NCBI GenBank assembly: GCA_964636655.1
Contig: CAZWTK010000015.1
Span: 1-53,143 of the forward strand
Reading direction: 5' to 3'
Source: Fen-549 sp964636655
GTDB taxonomy: Bacteria; Actinomycetota; Thermoleophilia; Gaiellales; Gaiellaceae
DNA: 53,143 nt
Part shown: positions 41,860 to 48,896 of the stretch, piece by piece
Layout: each line of letters starts with the position of its first letter
Position numbering within the stretch: position 1 is the stretch's first letter
Made by a program: the position numbers and the translations under genes
The notes under the pieces: model-generated
What the model was told of the DNA's origin: nothing
What the model saw: the letters and a program-made list of their open reading frames with translations, nothing else
Databases searched by the model: none

Positions 41860-42183
41860 TTACTTCTCCTCCTTCGTCCTGGTTCGGGGGCGAAGCCGTA
41901 CTTCGAGCTCGCAGTCGAGCGCAGCCGCAACTCGTTGCAGTGTGTCGATTCGCGGCGGCCGGACGCCCGACTCGAGTCGGGCGATCGCCGGCTGGCTGGT
42001 CGCGCAGAGGTCGGCCAGCTCCTTCTGCGATAGGTCGCGGGCGATTCGTTGCTCGATCACCTGCTCGGCGATATTGGCGACCAGAAGCTTGTCTGGGTCG
42101 TCGTACGCGAAGCGCTCGCGCAATCGTCGCAGCGGCCGGCCGACCCTGTTTCTATGCACTGAATCCTGAGAATACTCGCTCAT
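41860..42183 (-). CDS. XRE-family transcriptional regulator (HigA-like)
   Basis: 107 residues. HTH at about 42-98: IAEQVIEQRIARDLSQKELADLCATSQPAIARLESGVRPPRIDTLQRVAAAL, followed by DCELEVRLRP. This form resembles antitoxins of HigBA-type systems, but no toxin gene is next to it; instead two membrane proteins follow in the same operon. The AT-rich upstream region has inverted ATACC/GGTAT half-sites, consistent with autoregulation. Confidence 0.9.
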   Translation of the reverse strand: MSEYSQDSVHRNRVGRPLRRLRERFAYDDPDKLLVANIAEQVIEQRIARDLSQKELADLCATSQPAIARLESGVRPPRIDTLQRVAAALDCELEVRLRPRTRTKEEK

Positions 42184-42192
42184 CTAAATATC

Positions 42193-42231
42193 ACACTCGG
42201 TATATAACAATACCACTAACGGTATAAAGCC
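42193..42231 (-). promoter_or_regulatory. AT-rich operator/promoter of the XRE operon
   Basis: Read on the minus strand, TATACCGTTAGTGGTAT contains the inverted half-sites ATACC and GGTAT (six-base spacer), and a direct copy ATACCGAGTG follows about 20 bases on toward the gene. It is far more AT-rich than its surroundings. The XRE regulator one gene away is the obvious ligand. Confidence 0.55.
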
Positions 42232-42279
42232 TCAACTCGAGGGCGAGCCCAAGCCGGAGCCAACGCCCCTCACCGCTAA

Positions 42280-42285
42280 TAGACT
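42280..42285 (+). promoter_or_regulatory. -10 hexamer TAGACT, leaderless geometry
   Basis: Six bases before the ATG at 42292; no Shine-Dalgarno. Confidence 0.5.
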
Positions 42286-42291
42286 CGCGCC

Positions 42292-42606
42292 ATGCTCTTG
42301 TTTTCGCTCGTCGCAGGTCTCGTTTTTGGATTGATCTCGGCGGGCGCGATGATCAAGATGAAGGCGCCCTCGCCCAGGCAGAAGCGAGAGGCGATGGCGG
42401 CGGCCTTCCTCGAGCGCTTCTTCACCGGATTCGCGATCGGCCCGGTGGCCAAAGGCCTCGGCGCGAGTGGGCTGCTGATCGGTGCTCTACTCGGGATCGG
42501 GTTCAGTGTTCCCTCGGCGCTGATTACTCGCGCTTACCTTCCGATCGTGCTCATGGGAACGATCGGTGGGCTCGCGGTCGGACTGGCCTACGTGCTCGTG
42601 TACTGA
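42292..42606 (+). CDS. Small glycine-rich membrane protein
   Basis: 104 residues, three hydrophobic helices (about 2-22, 45-75, 82-103) with a cationic loop KMKAPSPRQKREAM. Glycine-zipper-like repeats (GLGASGLLIGALLGIG, GTIGGLAVGLAYVL) suggest tightly packed helices. Family unknown; divergent from the XRE operon and convergent with the GerMN gene. Confidence 0.75.
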   Translation: MLLFSLVAGLVFGLISAGAMIKMKAPSPRQKREAMAAAFLERFFTGFAIGPVAKGLGASGLLIGALLGIGFSVPSALITRAYLPIVLMGTIGGLAVGLAYVLVY

Positions 42607-42610
42607 GTAG

Positions 42611-43390
42611 CTAGTCCGAGATCTGGATCGGGATCCGAACCACGTCGATGCGCGATCCGTCGCGGGCCGAGCTCTCGTAGGAGACGAGCGTCGCGCGGCC
42701 GGCAACGGCCCGGAAATGGAGGCTGACCGAAAACGTGCCGCGGGTTCCCGTGCCGGAGCTGGCGGTGACGATCTTCGCGGCGAGGAGCTTTCCGTTCGCG
42801 TCCAGCAGCTCGAGCTGAGAGGTCGCCTCGAAGGTGTTGGAAGTGCCGGATACTCGAAGCGGGCTCTTCACCTGTTCGAACGGCAGCGGGCTCTCGACCA
42901 GGACGGCGGGCATGAGGTGTTCGAAGTCGGCTCGCTCGAGCGGCCGGCTGCGGCCGGCGGGGGTGACGACGACGACATCGCGGACGCCGGCGAACTGGGT
43001 CAGCGTGGTCACGACCTGCGCTCTGGCGGCGGCGTCGAGGTTCGTCGAGAGCTCGACGGTCAGGCGCCCGCCGTTCTTGCCGATCTTTTTCAGCTCGGTT
43101 CCCTTGGGCACGGCAGTCGAGAAACCAATTCTCTTCTCAGCCCGGTTGGGCCCGCTCAGGAGAGCTCCGATCGAAGCCTGCCCGACGGCGAGCGTGTGCA
43201 CGATCTTCCGTCCGGTCGCGGCCATCTTTCCGACGCGGATGAAGTAGGCGCGCACGTAAACCGACTCCGCGGGCATCAGTGCTGTCGTCGTTGGATTCGG
43301 CGTGGTCGTCTGCGGCTTCGAGTCTCCGCAGGCGCCCAGAAGCAGCACGAGCACAGGCGCGATCAGCAGCGAGCAGGCACGCAACGGCAT
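42611..43390 (-). CDS. GerMN plus Gmad2 domain lipoprotein
   Basis: 259 residues. Lipobox LLGAC (about 17-21) after a hydrophobic signal, a Thr/Pro linker (27-40), a GerMN domain (about 45-160: VYVRAYFIRVGKMAATGRKI, then PKGTELKKIGKNGGRLTVELSTN), and a Gmad2 immunoglobulin-like domain (about 165-258: ESPLPFEQVKSPLRVSGTSNTFEATSQLEL). Exported, lipid-anchored protein; GerMN/Gmad domains occur in non-sporulating actinobacteria as envelope proteins. Function unproven. Confidence 0.9.
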   Translation of the reverse strand: MPLRACSLLIAPVLVLLLGACGDSKPQTTTPNPTTTALMPAESVYVRAYFIRVGKMAATGRKIVHTLAVGQASIGALLSGPNRAEKRIGFSTAVPKGTELKKIGKNGGRLTVELSTNLDAAARAQVVTTLTQFAGVRDVVVVTPAGRSRPLERADFEHLMPAVLVESPLPFEQVKSPLRVSGTSNTFEATSQLELLDANGKLLAAKIVTASSGTGTRGTFSVSLHFRAVAGRATLVSYESSARDGSRIDVVRIPIQISD

Positions 43391-43437
43391 GGCGTGACAC
43401 TTTCATATCTCGCAGGCGATGTGAAGGAACGAGCCTG

Positions 43438-43863
43438 TCAGGAAGCAGCGGCGAACGGCGCGCCGGCGTAGGTATCCGGGCGCACGTTTCGCGGCAGAGA
43501 GGAGTAGACCAGGTCGGCCAACTCGGCCTCGGTGGCCAGGATCGGCTCGGTGTCGTGGTAGCTGACCAGGGCGTAGGTGAGATCGGAGGCCAGTAGCTCG
43601 CCCTCGGGATCGACGAAATGCCCCGGAGCGACCACGAACAGGCCGGGATCGTCGCGGATCGCGGCCAGCCGTGTGCGCGGGATGACGACCGGCACCTGAC
43701 AACCGAGAACTCCGCACTCGCAGCGAAGCGGAATGAACTCGCGCGAGTTGCCGACGAGCAGTAGTAGCTCGTTCACCATCCGCGTCACCTGTGCGTTCAG
43801 GCGTCTGCGGTCACGGCTTGGCGGCGGCTGTGTCCGCGCTCGGGGGAACTCGATTGCGGCCAT
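43438..43863 (-). CDS. Conserved-looking small protein with CxCx4C motif
   Basis: 141 residues. RLNAQVTRMVNELLLL is a helix, then FIPLRCECGVLGCQVPVVIPRTRLAAIRDDPGLFVVAPGHFVD carries a Cys-x-Cys-x4-Cys group with a following APGH, a pattern I associate with uncharacterised actinobacterial proteins. ATG 43779 would give a form beginning at the helix; ATG 43863 is used here. CAGACT lies eight bases before it on the minus strand. Function unknown. Confidence 0.75.
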   Translation of the reverse strand: MAAIEFPRARTQPPPSRDRRRLNAQVTRMVNELLLLVGNSREFIPLRCECGVLGCQVPVVIPRTRLAAIRDDPGLFVVAPGHFVDPEGELLASDLTYALVSYHDTEPILATEAELADLVYSSLPRNVRPDTYAGAPFAAAS

Positions 43864-44070
43864 CGTGTCGCAGTCTGGTCATAACTTCCGAAAGTGCCAT
43901 TCCCGGAAACGCGTTCGCCGCGTCCTCGAAAACGAGTATGCGCTGTGACCCTTTCGAGGGGCGCCATTTTGGGCCGTGAGCCGTTTCCGTCCGTCTTTTT
44001 CCGGGCGCTCTTCCCGGATTTCGATCGGGCAGCGGCGCGACCGACACCGAGCGCGGCCGGTCGTGCGACG

Positions 44071-44571
44071 ATGCCTGTGATGAGCGCGCTCAGAGTCGTC
44101 TGCCTGTCGGATACCCACCTCCACCACGGGCATGAGCTTCCGGTCTGGTGTCTTCGCCGTCTGGAAGGCGCCGATCTGATCGTGCACTCGGGCGACCTGG
44201 TCACGCTGCCCGTGCTAGAGCAACTCGGGCGACTGGCTCCACTCGCGGCGGTGCGCGGGAACATGGACGCGGCGATACTCAAGGAGAGGTTGCCGGCGCG
44301 GGACGTCGCCGAGATCGGAGGGGTCAGGATCGGGGTCCTACACGATCCCGGTCCGGCGCTCGGACGTATCGCGCGCTTGGCACAGACCTTCGCGGACTGC
44401 GACGCCGTCGTCTTCGGACACACTCACGTGCCCCAGATCCAGCGCCTCGGCCGTCGCGTGATCGCCAATCCCGGCAGCCCGACCGTCCCGCGCTCGATCC
44501 TGGGAGCGACGATGCTCGAGCTCACGCTCTCCGGCGAGAGGACGATCGAGGTAGCGTTCGTCACGTCTTGA
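44071..44571 (+). CDS. YfcE/MJ0936-type metallophosphoesterase
   Basis: 166 residues from ATG 44071 (ATG 44080 is an alternative). Calcineurin-like motifs are CLSDTHLHH (Asp, His), LIVHSGDLVT (Asp), AAVRGNMDA (Asn), VFGHTHVPQI (two His), and NPGSPTVPRS. It hydrolyses phosphodiesters with two metals in the cytoplasm. The longer open frame has no start site support. Its stop codon overlaps the -35 of the LysM gene. Confidence 0.9.
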   Translation: MPVMSALRVVCLSDTHLHHGHELPVWCLRRLEGADLIVHSGDLVTLPVLEQLGRLAPLAAVRGNMDAAILKERLPARDVAEIGGVRIGVLHDPGPALGRIARLAQTFADCDAVVFGHTHVPQIQRLGRRVIANPGSPTVPRSILGATMLELTLSGERTIEVAFVTS

Positions 44572-44612
44572 CACGAACACGTGTTCGCTATAGCATGTCG
44601 AACACATGTTCC
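44568..44612 (+). promoter_or_regulatory. LexA-controlled promoter: consensus -35, two LexA boxes
   Basis: TTGACA (44568-44573), then CGAACACGTGTTCG (44574-44587), a perfect palindrome, then a -10 within TATAGCAT (44589-44596, TAGCAT at 17-bp spacing). A second box CGAACACATGTTCC (44599-44612) covers the start site and includes the ATG at 44606. Both match the Gram-positive SOS box GAAC-N4-GTTC. Confidence 0.82.
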
Positions 44613-44851
44613 CCCGTCTCGTAACGGTCGTTCTACTACTTGTCGCTCTTTGGGGGGGACTGGCTCACGCCTCGGGCGCATCGGGTCGCAGCGGTACGTA
44701 CGTGGTCAAACCCGGCGACACGCTCTGGTCGATCACTCACCGCTTCTACAGCGGTGATCCGCGCCGTGGCGTATGGGATCTCGAGCAGCGGAACGATCTT
44801 GGTCGTAGCGTGCTGCTCGCGCCGGGGCGGCGTCTCGTTCTTCCCTGGTAA
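44606..44851 (+). CDS. LysM protein with N-terminal signal/anchor, YneA-like SOS division inhibitor candidate
   Basis: 81 residues. Residues 5-20 are a hydrophobic signal or anchor (VTVVLLLVALWGGLAHA), residues 31-80 one LysM domain (TYVVKPGDTLWSITHRFYSGD, then LLAPGRRLVLP) for peptidoglycan or chitin-type glycans. The size and layout match Bacillus YneA and the LysM part of mycobacterial Rv2719c (ChiZ), both LexA-regulated proteins that halt division after DNA damage. Two LexA boxes sit in its promoter. The transcript would be nearly leaderless. No lexA lies in the window. A downstream YggU-type gene follows 80 bp later from its own promoter. Confidence 0.9.
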   Translation: MFPRLVTVVLLLVALWGGLAHASGASGRSGTYVVKPGDTLWSITHRFYSGDPRRGVWDLEQRNDLGRSVLLAPGRRLVLPW

Positions 44852-44918
44852 CGAGCGCCGAGCGGATGACCGCCTCGCTCGCCTCCCTCGGGCACGGCTT
44901 CGACTTCTGTGAAGTTCC

Positions 44919-44924
44919 TATACT
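44919..44924 (+). promoter_or_regulatory. -10 hexamer TATACT before yggU
   Basis: Consensus-like hexamer seven bases before the ATG at 44932; no Shine-Dalgarno between. Confidence 0.55.
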
Positions 44925-44931
44925 GAGAGTC

Positions 44932-45243
44932 ATGTCGGGGTCGCAGACGCGGCTCTCCCTACGCGTCTCACCCGGCGCAAGAAAGAGCGCCGTCGTTGGT
45001 CGTTACGGAGAGAGGTGGAAAATCCGGGTGGCCGCTCCGGCAGAATCCGGGAGGGCCAATGAAGCGCTGATCGAGCTTCTGGGTAAAACGCTTGGGGTTG
45101 CTCGTTCGCAGCTTCGAGTCGTTACAGGAGCTGGAGCTCGTGACAAGATTGTGGAAGTGAGAGGAATCGACGCCGAGGAGAGCGAGCGCTTGCTCAGCGT
45201 CTCGGCCGGAGAAGGCGAGGCAAATGAGGGCAAACGAGCTTGA
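44932..45243 (+). CDS. yggU: YggU/DUF167 family protein
   Basis: 103 residues from ATG 44932; the frame is longer but the family begins here. LSLRVSPGARKSAVVG, WKIRVAAPAESGRANEALIELLGKTLGVARSQLRVVTGAGARDKIVEVRG define DUF167. Small alpha-beta protein of unknown biochemical role, usually beside yggT and divIVA; here it lies 14 kb away. Its last 20 bases overlap the DksA/TraR gene. Confidence 0.92.
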   Translation: MSGSQTRLSLRVSPGARKSAVVGRYGERWKIRVAAPAESGRANEALIELLGKTLGVARSQLRVVTGAGARDKIVEVRGIDAEESERLLSVSAGEGEANEGKRA

Positions 45244-45592
45244 CGGATATCGCAAGTCGCTTCTGGAAGAGAAGGAGCGTCTGAGCGCCGCACTCGAATA
45301 CCTACACGCCGAGAACCCCGGCGCCGAGGAGGAGGACGCACTCGAGCTCGCCAGCCTCGAAGAGCACCTCGCCGAGGTCGGGTCGGTAACGCTCGACAGA
45401 GAGATCGACTACTCGCTCGAGGAGGTCGCGCAGGAAGGGCTGGCCGCTATCGCAAGCGCTCTGGAGCGAATCGAGCAGGGGAGCTTCGGTCGTTGCGCGT
45501 CCTGCGGGCAGCATATTGCCGCCGAGCGGCTCGCCGCGCTCCCGTGGGCGAATCTCTGCATCGATTGCAAGCGTCGCGAGGAGCGCGGTTGA
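45224..45592 (+). CDS. DksA/TraR-type zinc-finger protein
   Basis: 122 residues. A coiled-coil N-terminus (about 1-70, Glu/Leu heptads), then a DksA/TraR zinc finger: RCASCGQHIAAERLAALPWANLCIDCKRREE. Such proteins bind RNA polymerase via the secondary channel; actinobacterial versions in the divIVA-lspA cluster are poorly characterised. TTG of lspA overlaps the stop (TTGA). Confidence 0.9.
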   Translation: MRANELDGYRKSLLEEKERLSAALEYLHAENPGAEEEDALELASLEEHLAEVGSVTLDREIDYSLEEVAQEGLAAIASALERIEQGSFGRCASCGQHIAAERLAALPWANLCIDCKRREERG

Positions 45593-46176
45593 GCGAGCAG
45601 GCGCGGCCACTTCCCGAGGTAAGGGTGGGTTCCTCGCCCGATGCTCTGACGCCGATCTCGGTCGCCGAGAAGCGGCTCGGCGCCGGGCCCTGGCAGTGGC
45701 TCTCGTTCGCCCTGGTCGTCGTCTGCGCGGTCGGCGCCGATCAGCTCACCAAGTGGCTGGTAACCAGCCGGCTGGCGCTTGGCTCGAGTGTGTCGATCGC
45801 GGGCTCGCTCAAGATCAGCCACGTGCAGAACTCCGGTATCGCCTTCGGATTCTTCTCGCAGGCGACCTCGCTGGTGATCGTCCTGACTACCGCCGTGGTG
45901 CTCTGGATGGTCTTCTTCTTCGCGCATTCCGGTGCCAGGCACCCGTTGTTACCGGCGGCGCTCGGGCTGGTTGTCGGCGGCAGCGTCTCGAACCTGTTCG
46001 ACCGCGTCGTGCACGGATATGTGACCGATTTCGTAGACTTCGGCTTCTGGCCGTCGTTCAATCTGGCCGACTCCTTCATCGTCCTCGGCGTAGCCACGCT
46101 CATCTTCTTTCTGATCGCCCCCGATCGCTATCTACCGCGCTCGACCGGTGACCCGCGCCAGGCTCCAGGTCGCTAG
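45589..46176 (+). CDS. lspA: Lipoprotein signal peptidase (signal peptidase II)
   Basis: 195 residues from TTG 45589, chosen for the TTGA overlap with the upstream stop and a GAGGAG ribosome site. Four membrane helices; catalytic Asp pair in SNLFDRVVHGYVTDFVDF and FNLADSFIVLG; substrate motif NSGIAFGF. It cleaves the diacylglyceryl-modified signal peptide of lipoproteins such as the GerMN protein in this window. The rluD-type gene begins 29 bases before the lspA stop. Confidence 0.95.
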   Translation: MSEQARPLPEVRVGSSPDALTPISVAEKRLGAGPWQWLSFALVVVCAVGADQLTKWLVTSRLALGSSVSIAGSLKISHVQNSGIAFGFFSQATSLVIVLTTAVVLWMVFFFAHSGARHPLLPAALGLVVGGSVSNLFDRVVHGYVTDFVDFGFWPSFNLADSFIVLGVATLIFFLIAPDRYLPRSTGDPRQAPGR

Positions 46177-47056
46177 CGAGCTGGCGGGAGAGCGGCTCGA
46201 TCGCGTACTGGCGACCGTGCCCGAGATCGGCTCGCGCGCGCTCGCCGCGCGGATGCTCGCCCGGGGCGATGTGCAGGTGGACGGCCGCGCGGCGCGCAAG
46301 AGCGAGCGCCTGCGCGGCGGCGAGACGGTCGAGTACGAGCTGCCGCCGGAACAGGCACCGCTCGCGGGCGAAGCGCGAGAGCTGGCTCTCGTCTACGAGG
46401 ACGAGCACCTGCTGGTGGTGGACAAGCCGGCCGGCATCTCGGTTCATCCGGGCGCCGGGCGTTCGAGCGGGACACTGGCAAATGCACTGGTCGCATACGG
46501 TGCGCGCGGGGGAGAGGCGCCGGAGCGGCCGGGCATCGTCCACCGTCTCGATCGCGATACGTCGGGGTTGATGGTCGTTGCCCGTAGCGAGGTGGCCTTT
46601 CTCGGTCTGCGCCGACTGGTGCGCCGGCACGAGATCGAGCGCGAGTACCTTGCACTCGTGCGCGGCCGGCCGCGCTCGCGCAGAGGCACGATCGAGGCGC
46701 CGATCGGCCGCGACCGCCGCCACCCGACCAAGCGCTCGCTCGAGACCGACAGTCCGCACGCGGCGGTCACCCACTTCGAGTTGCGCGAGCTCCTGGACCG
46801 CCACGCGCTGCTCGGCGTAAGGCTCGAGACCGGCCGGACGCACCAGATTCGAGTGCATCTGGCGGCGATAGGCCTTCCTGTGGCGGGCGATCCGGTCTAC
46901 GGAGTGGCGCACGATCTCGGACTGGAGCGCCAGTTCCTGCACGCCTCTCGCCTCGCCTTCCAGCACCCGCTGACGGGGGAGGAGATCGAGCTCGCCTCTG
47001 CGCTTCCGGCCGATCTTGAGCGTGCGCTGGTGCGGGCTCGTGCCGGCGAGCGCTAG
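46148..47056 (+). CDS. rluD: RluD-type 23S rRNA pseudouridine synthase
   Basis: 302 residues, GTG start. An S4 domain (about 5-65), then the RluA-family catalytic domain: LLVVDKPAGISVHPG, PGIVHRLDRDTSGLMVVARS (catalytic Asp in HRLDRDTSG), GRTHQIRVHL, GDPVYG. Isomerises uridines of 23S rRNA helix 69 if RluD; the precise target is inferred. lspA and this gene are the usual pair after divIVA in actinobacteria. Confidence 0.92.
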   Translation: MTRARLQVASELAGERLDRVLATVPEIGSRALAARMLARGDVQVDGRAARKSERLRGGETVEYELPPEQAPLAGEARELALVYEDEHLLVVDKPAGISVHPGAGRSSGTLANALVAYGARGGEAPERPGIVHRLDRDTSGLMVVARSEVAFLGLRRLVRRHEIEREYLALVRGRPRSRRGTIEAPIGRDRRHPTKRSLETDSPHAAVTHFELRELLDRHALLGVRLETGRTHQIRVHLAAIGLPVAGDPVYGVAHDLGLERQFLHASRLAFQHPLTGEEIELASALPADLERALVRARAGER

Positions 47057-47059
47057 AAT
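47054..47059 (+). promoter_or_regulatory. -10 hexamer TAGAAT before the rpsB operon
   Basis: TAGAAT overlaps the rluD-type stop codon. Transcription would start near 47066, leaving about 120 nt of leader before rpsB that contains the CGACCC/GGGTCG stem (47085-47099). S2 is known to repress its own operon in other bacteria, so this leader is the place to look for a binding site. Confidence 0.45.
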
Positions 47060-47186
47060 GCGCGAGCTGTAACAAACATCCCTACGACCCGGTGGGTCGG
47101 GCGGATGGTGGTGCCGGTCTATCGCGATCGGTTCCATCCGTCTCCGCCGGCTGTAACGAGAAACCAACCAGAAGGGAGTACATCCC

Positions 47187-48098
47187 GTGTCAGTGGTCTC
47201 CATGCGGGAACTGCTCGAGGCCGGCGTCCATTTCGGGCACCAGACTCGACGCTGGAACCCGAAGATGCGCCGATACATCTTCACCGAGCGCGGCGGCATC
47301 TACATCATCGATCTCGAGCAAACGCTCGATCTGCTCGAGCAGGCGTACTCGTTCGTGCGCAACGTCGCCGAGCGGAATGGGACGGTGCTCTTCGTCGGCA
47401 CCAAGAAACAGGCTCAGGACGCGATCGTCGAGCAGGCCACCAGGGTCGGCATGCCGTACGTGAGCAACCGCTGGCTTGGTGGTCTGTTGACCAACTGGCG
47501 CACCATCTCCAGCCGCATCGAGCGGCTGCACGAGCTGCGCCGGCTCAAGCAGGACAACCAGCTCGAGCTCCTGCCCGCGAAGGAGCGGCTGGCAATGCTG
47601 GCCGAGCTCGAGAAGCTGGAGTCGAACCTCGGCGGTGTGGCCGATCTGCGCCGCCAGCCCGACGCGATCTTCATCGTCGATCTGCGCAAGGAGCAGCTCG
47701 CCGTGCGCGAGGCCCAGAGGCTCGGCATGCCTGTGATCGCCCTGGTTGACACCAACTGCGATCCCGAGGAGGCCGACTACGTCGTTCCAGGAAACGACGA
47801 CGCCATCCGCGCCTGCAACCTGGTCGTGCGGGTGATCGCCGATGGGATCATGGCCGGAAAGAGCCGGACAACCGTCGAGGAGATGGAGGGGAAAGCCACC
47901 GAGGAGGCGTCGGTTGCCGCAGAGGCGCCCGAACCGGTCGTTTCGTCCGAACCGGTCGCATCGCCGGAGCCGACGGAGCCGCCCGCAACAGCCGAGCCGG
48001 CCGCAGAACCAGAGCCGGCCGCAGTCGAAGAGAGCACACCTGCCGTCGAAGAGCCGGCGCCGCAGGCAGCGAGTGAAGAGAAGGAGTCGGCACAGTGA
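47187..48098 (+). CDS. rpsB: 30S ribosomal protein S2 with long acidic tail
   Basis: 303 residues. Residues 1-230 are standard S2 (MRELLEAGVHFGHQTRRWNPKMRRYIF, ... LVDTNCDPEEADYVVPGNDDAIRA). The C-terminal 73 residues (231-303) are Glu/Pro/Ala-rich and disordered. Tails of this kind occur in actinobacteria, but this one is long. An AGAAGGGAG ribosome site precedes GTG 47187. GTGA overlap with tsf. Confidence 0.97.
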   Translation: MSVVSMRELLEAGVHFGHQTRRWNPKMRRYIFTERGGIYIIDLEQTLDLLEQAYSFVRNVAERNGTVLFVGTKKQAQDAIVEQATRVGMPYVSNRWLGGLLTNWRTISSRIERLHELRRLKQDNQLELLPAKERLAMLAELEKLESNLGGVADLRRQPDAIFIVDLRKEQLAVREAQRLGMPVIALVDTNCDPEEADYVVPGNDDAIRACNLVVRVIADGIMAGKSRTTVEEMEGKATEEASVAAEAPEPVVSSEPVASPEPTEPPATAEPAAEPEPAAVEESTPAVEEPAPQAASEEKESAQ

Positions 48099-48892
48099 TT
48101 GAGATCTCGGCCAGCCTGGTAAAAGACCTGCGCGAGCAGACCGGGGCAGGAATGATGGACTGCAAGCGCGCATTGCAGGAGACCGGGGGAGACCTCGAGG
48201 CGGCGCGTAAGCTCCTGCGCGAGAAGGGCATGGCGCAGGCCGGTAAGCGTGCGGCCCGTGCCACCAACGAAGGCGTCGTTCTGCAGAGCGTCGATGGCGA
48301 TATCGCCGCGATGGTCGCCGTCGGTTGCGAGAGCGAGCCGGTCTCGGACAACGAGGATTTCAAGCAGTTCGCCCTCAGCGTGCTGGAGAGCGTCGAGGCA
48401 GGTGGCCCCGGCGCCGTTGAGTCGATCGAGGGAGCTCGCGTCGAGCTCATCGCGAAGATTGGCGAGAACATCGTCGTGAGCGGGGCCGAGCGCTTCGAGG
48501 CGGTAAGCGGCGAGGTGCTCGCCGGCTACGTCCATCCACCGGCGAACAAGATCGGCGTACTGGTCAAGCTCGCCGGAGGGAACGCCGAGCTCGGTCGGCT
48601 GCTGGCCATGCACATCTCGTTTGCCAATCCTCGTTATCTCGCGCGCGACGAGGTGCCGGCCGAGCTGGTGGCCGAGGAGCGTGACGTCTACATGAAGATG
48701 TCGGACGTCGTTTCCAAGCCCGAGCAGGTGCGCGAGAAGATCGTCGAGGGCATGCTCAAGAAGCGCTTTTTCGCCGAGCAGGTGCTCGTCGATCAGGCCT
48801 GGATTCACGATGCGGGCAAGTCCGTCGAGCAGGTGCTGGCCGAGCGGGGAGCGAAGGTCGTTGCAATCCGTCGCTTCGCCCTGTCAGAGTGA
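48095..48892 (+). CDS. tsf: Elongation factor Ts, altered TDFV loop
   Basis: 265 residues. The N-terminal UBA-like domain (VKDLREQTGAGMMDCKRALQETGGDLEAARKLLREKGMAQAGKRA) is canonical, as is the core ending HDAGKSVEQVLAE. The loop that reads CETDFVARNEDF in most bacteria is CESEPVSDNEDF (78-89), so Asp80 and Phe81 (E. coli numbering), which disrupt the EF-Tu magnesium site, are Glu81 and Pro82 here. It exchanges GDP for GTP on EF-Tu. Coupled to rpsB (GTGA). Confidence 0.95.
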   Translation: MIEISASLVKDLREQTGAGMMDCKRALQETGGDLEAARKLLREKGMAQAGKRAARATNEGVVLQSVDGDIAAMVAVGCESEPVSDNEDFKQFALSVLESVEAGGPGAVESIEGARVELIAKIGENIVVSGAERFEAVSGEVLAGYVHPPANKIGVLVKLAGGNAELGRLLAMHISFANPRYLARDEVPAELVAEERDVYMKMSDVVSKPEQVREKIVEGMLKKRFFAEQVLVDQAWIHDAGKSVEQVLAERGAKVVAIRRFALSE

Positions 48893-48896
48893 GGGC

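Noticed and set aside
41860..42183. Toxin-antitoxin system
   Set aside because: The XRE protein is antitoxin-like but the adjacent genes are membrane proteins with no toxin motif.
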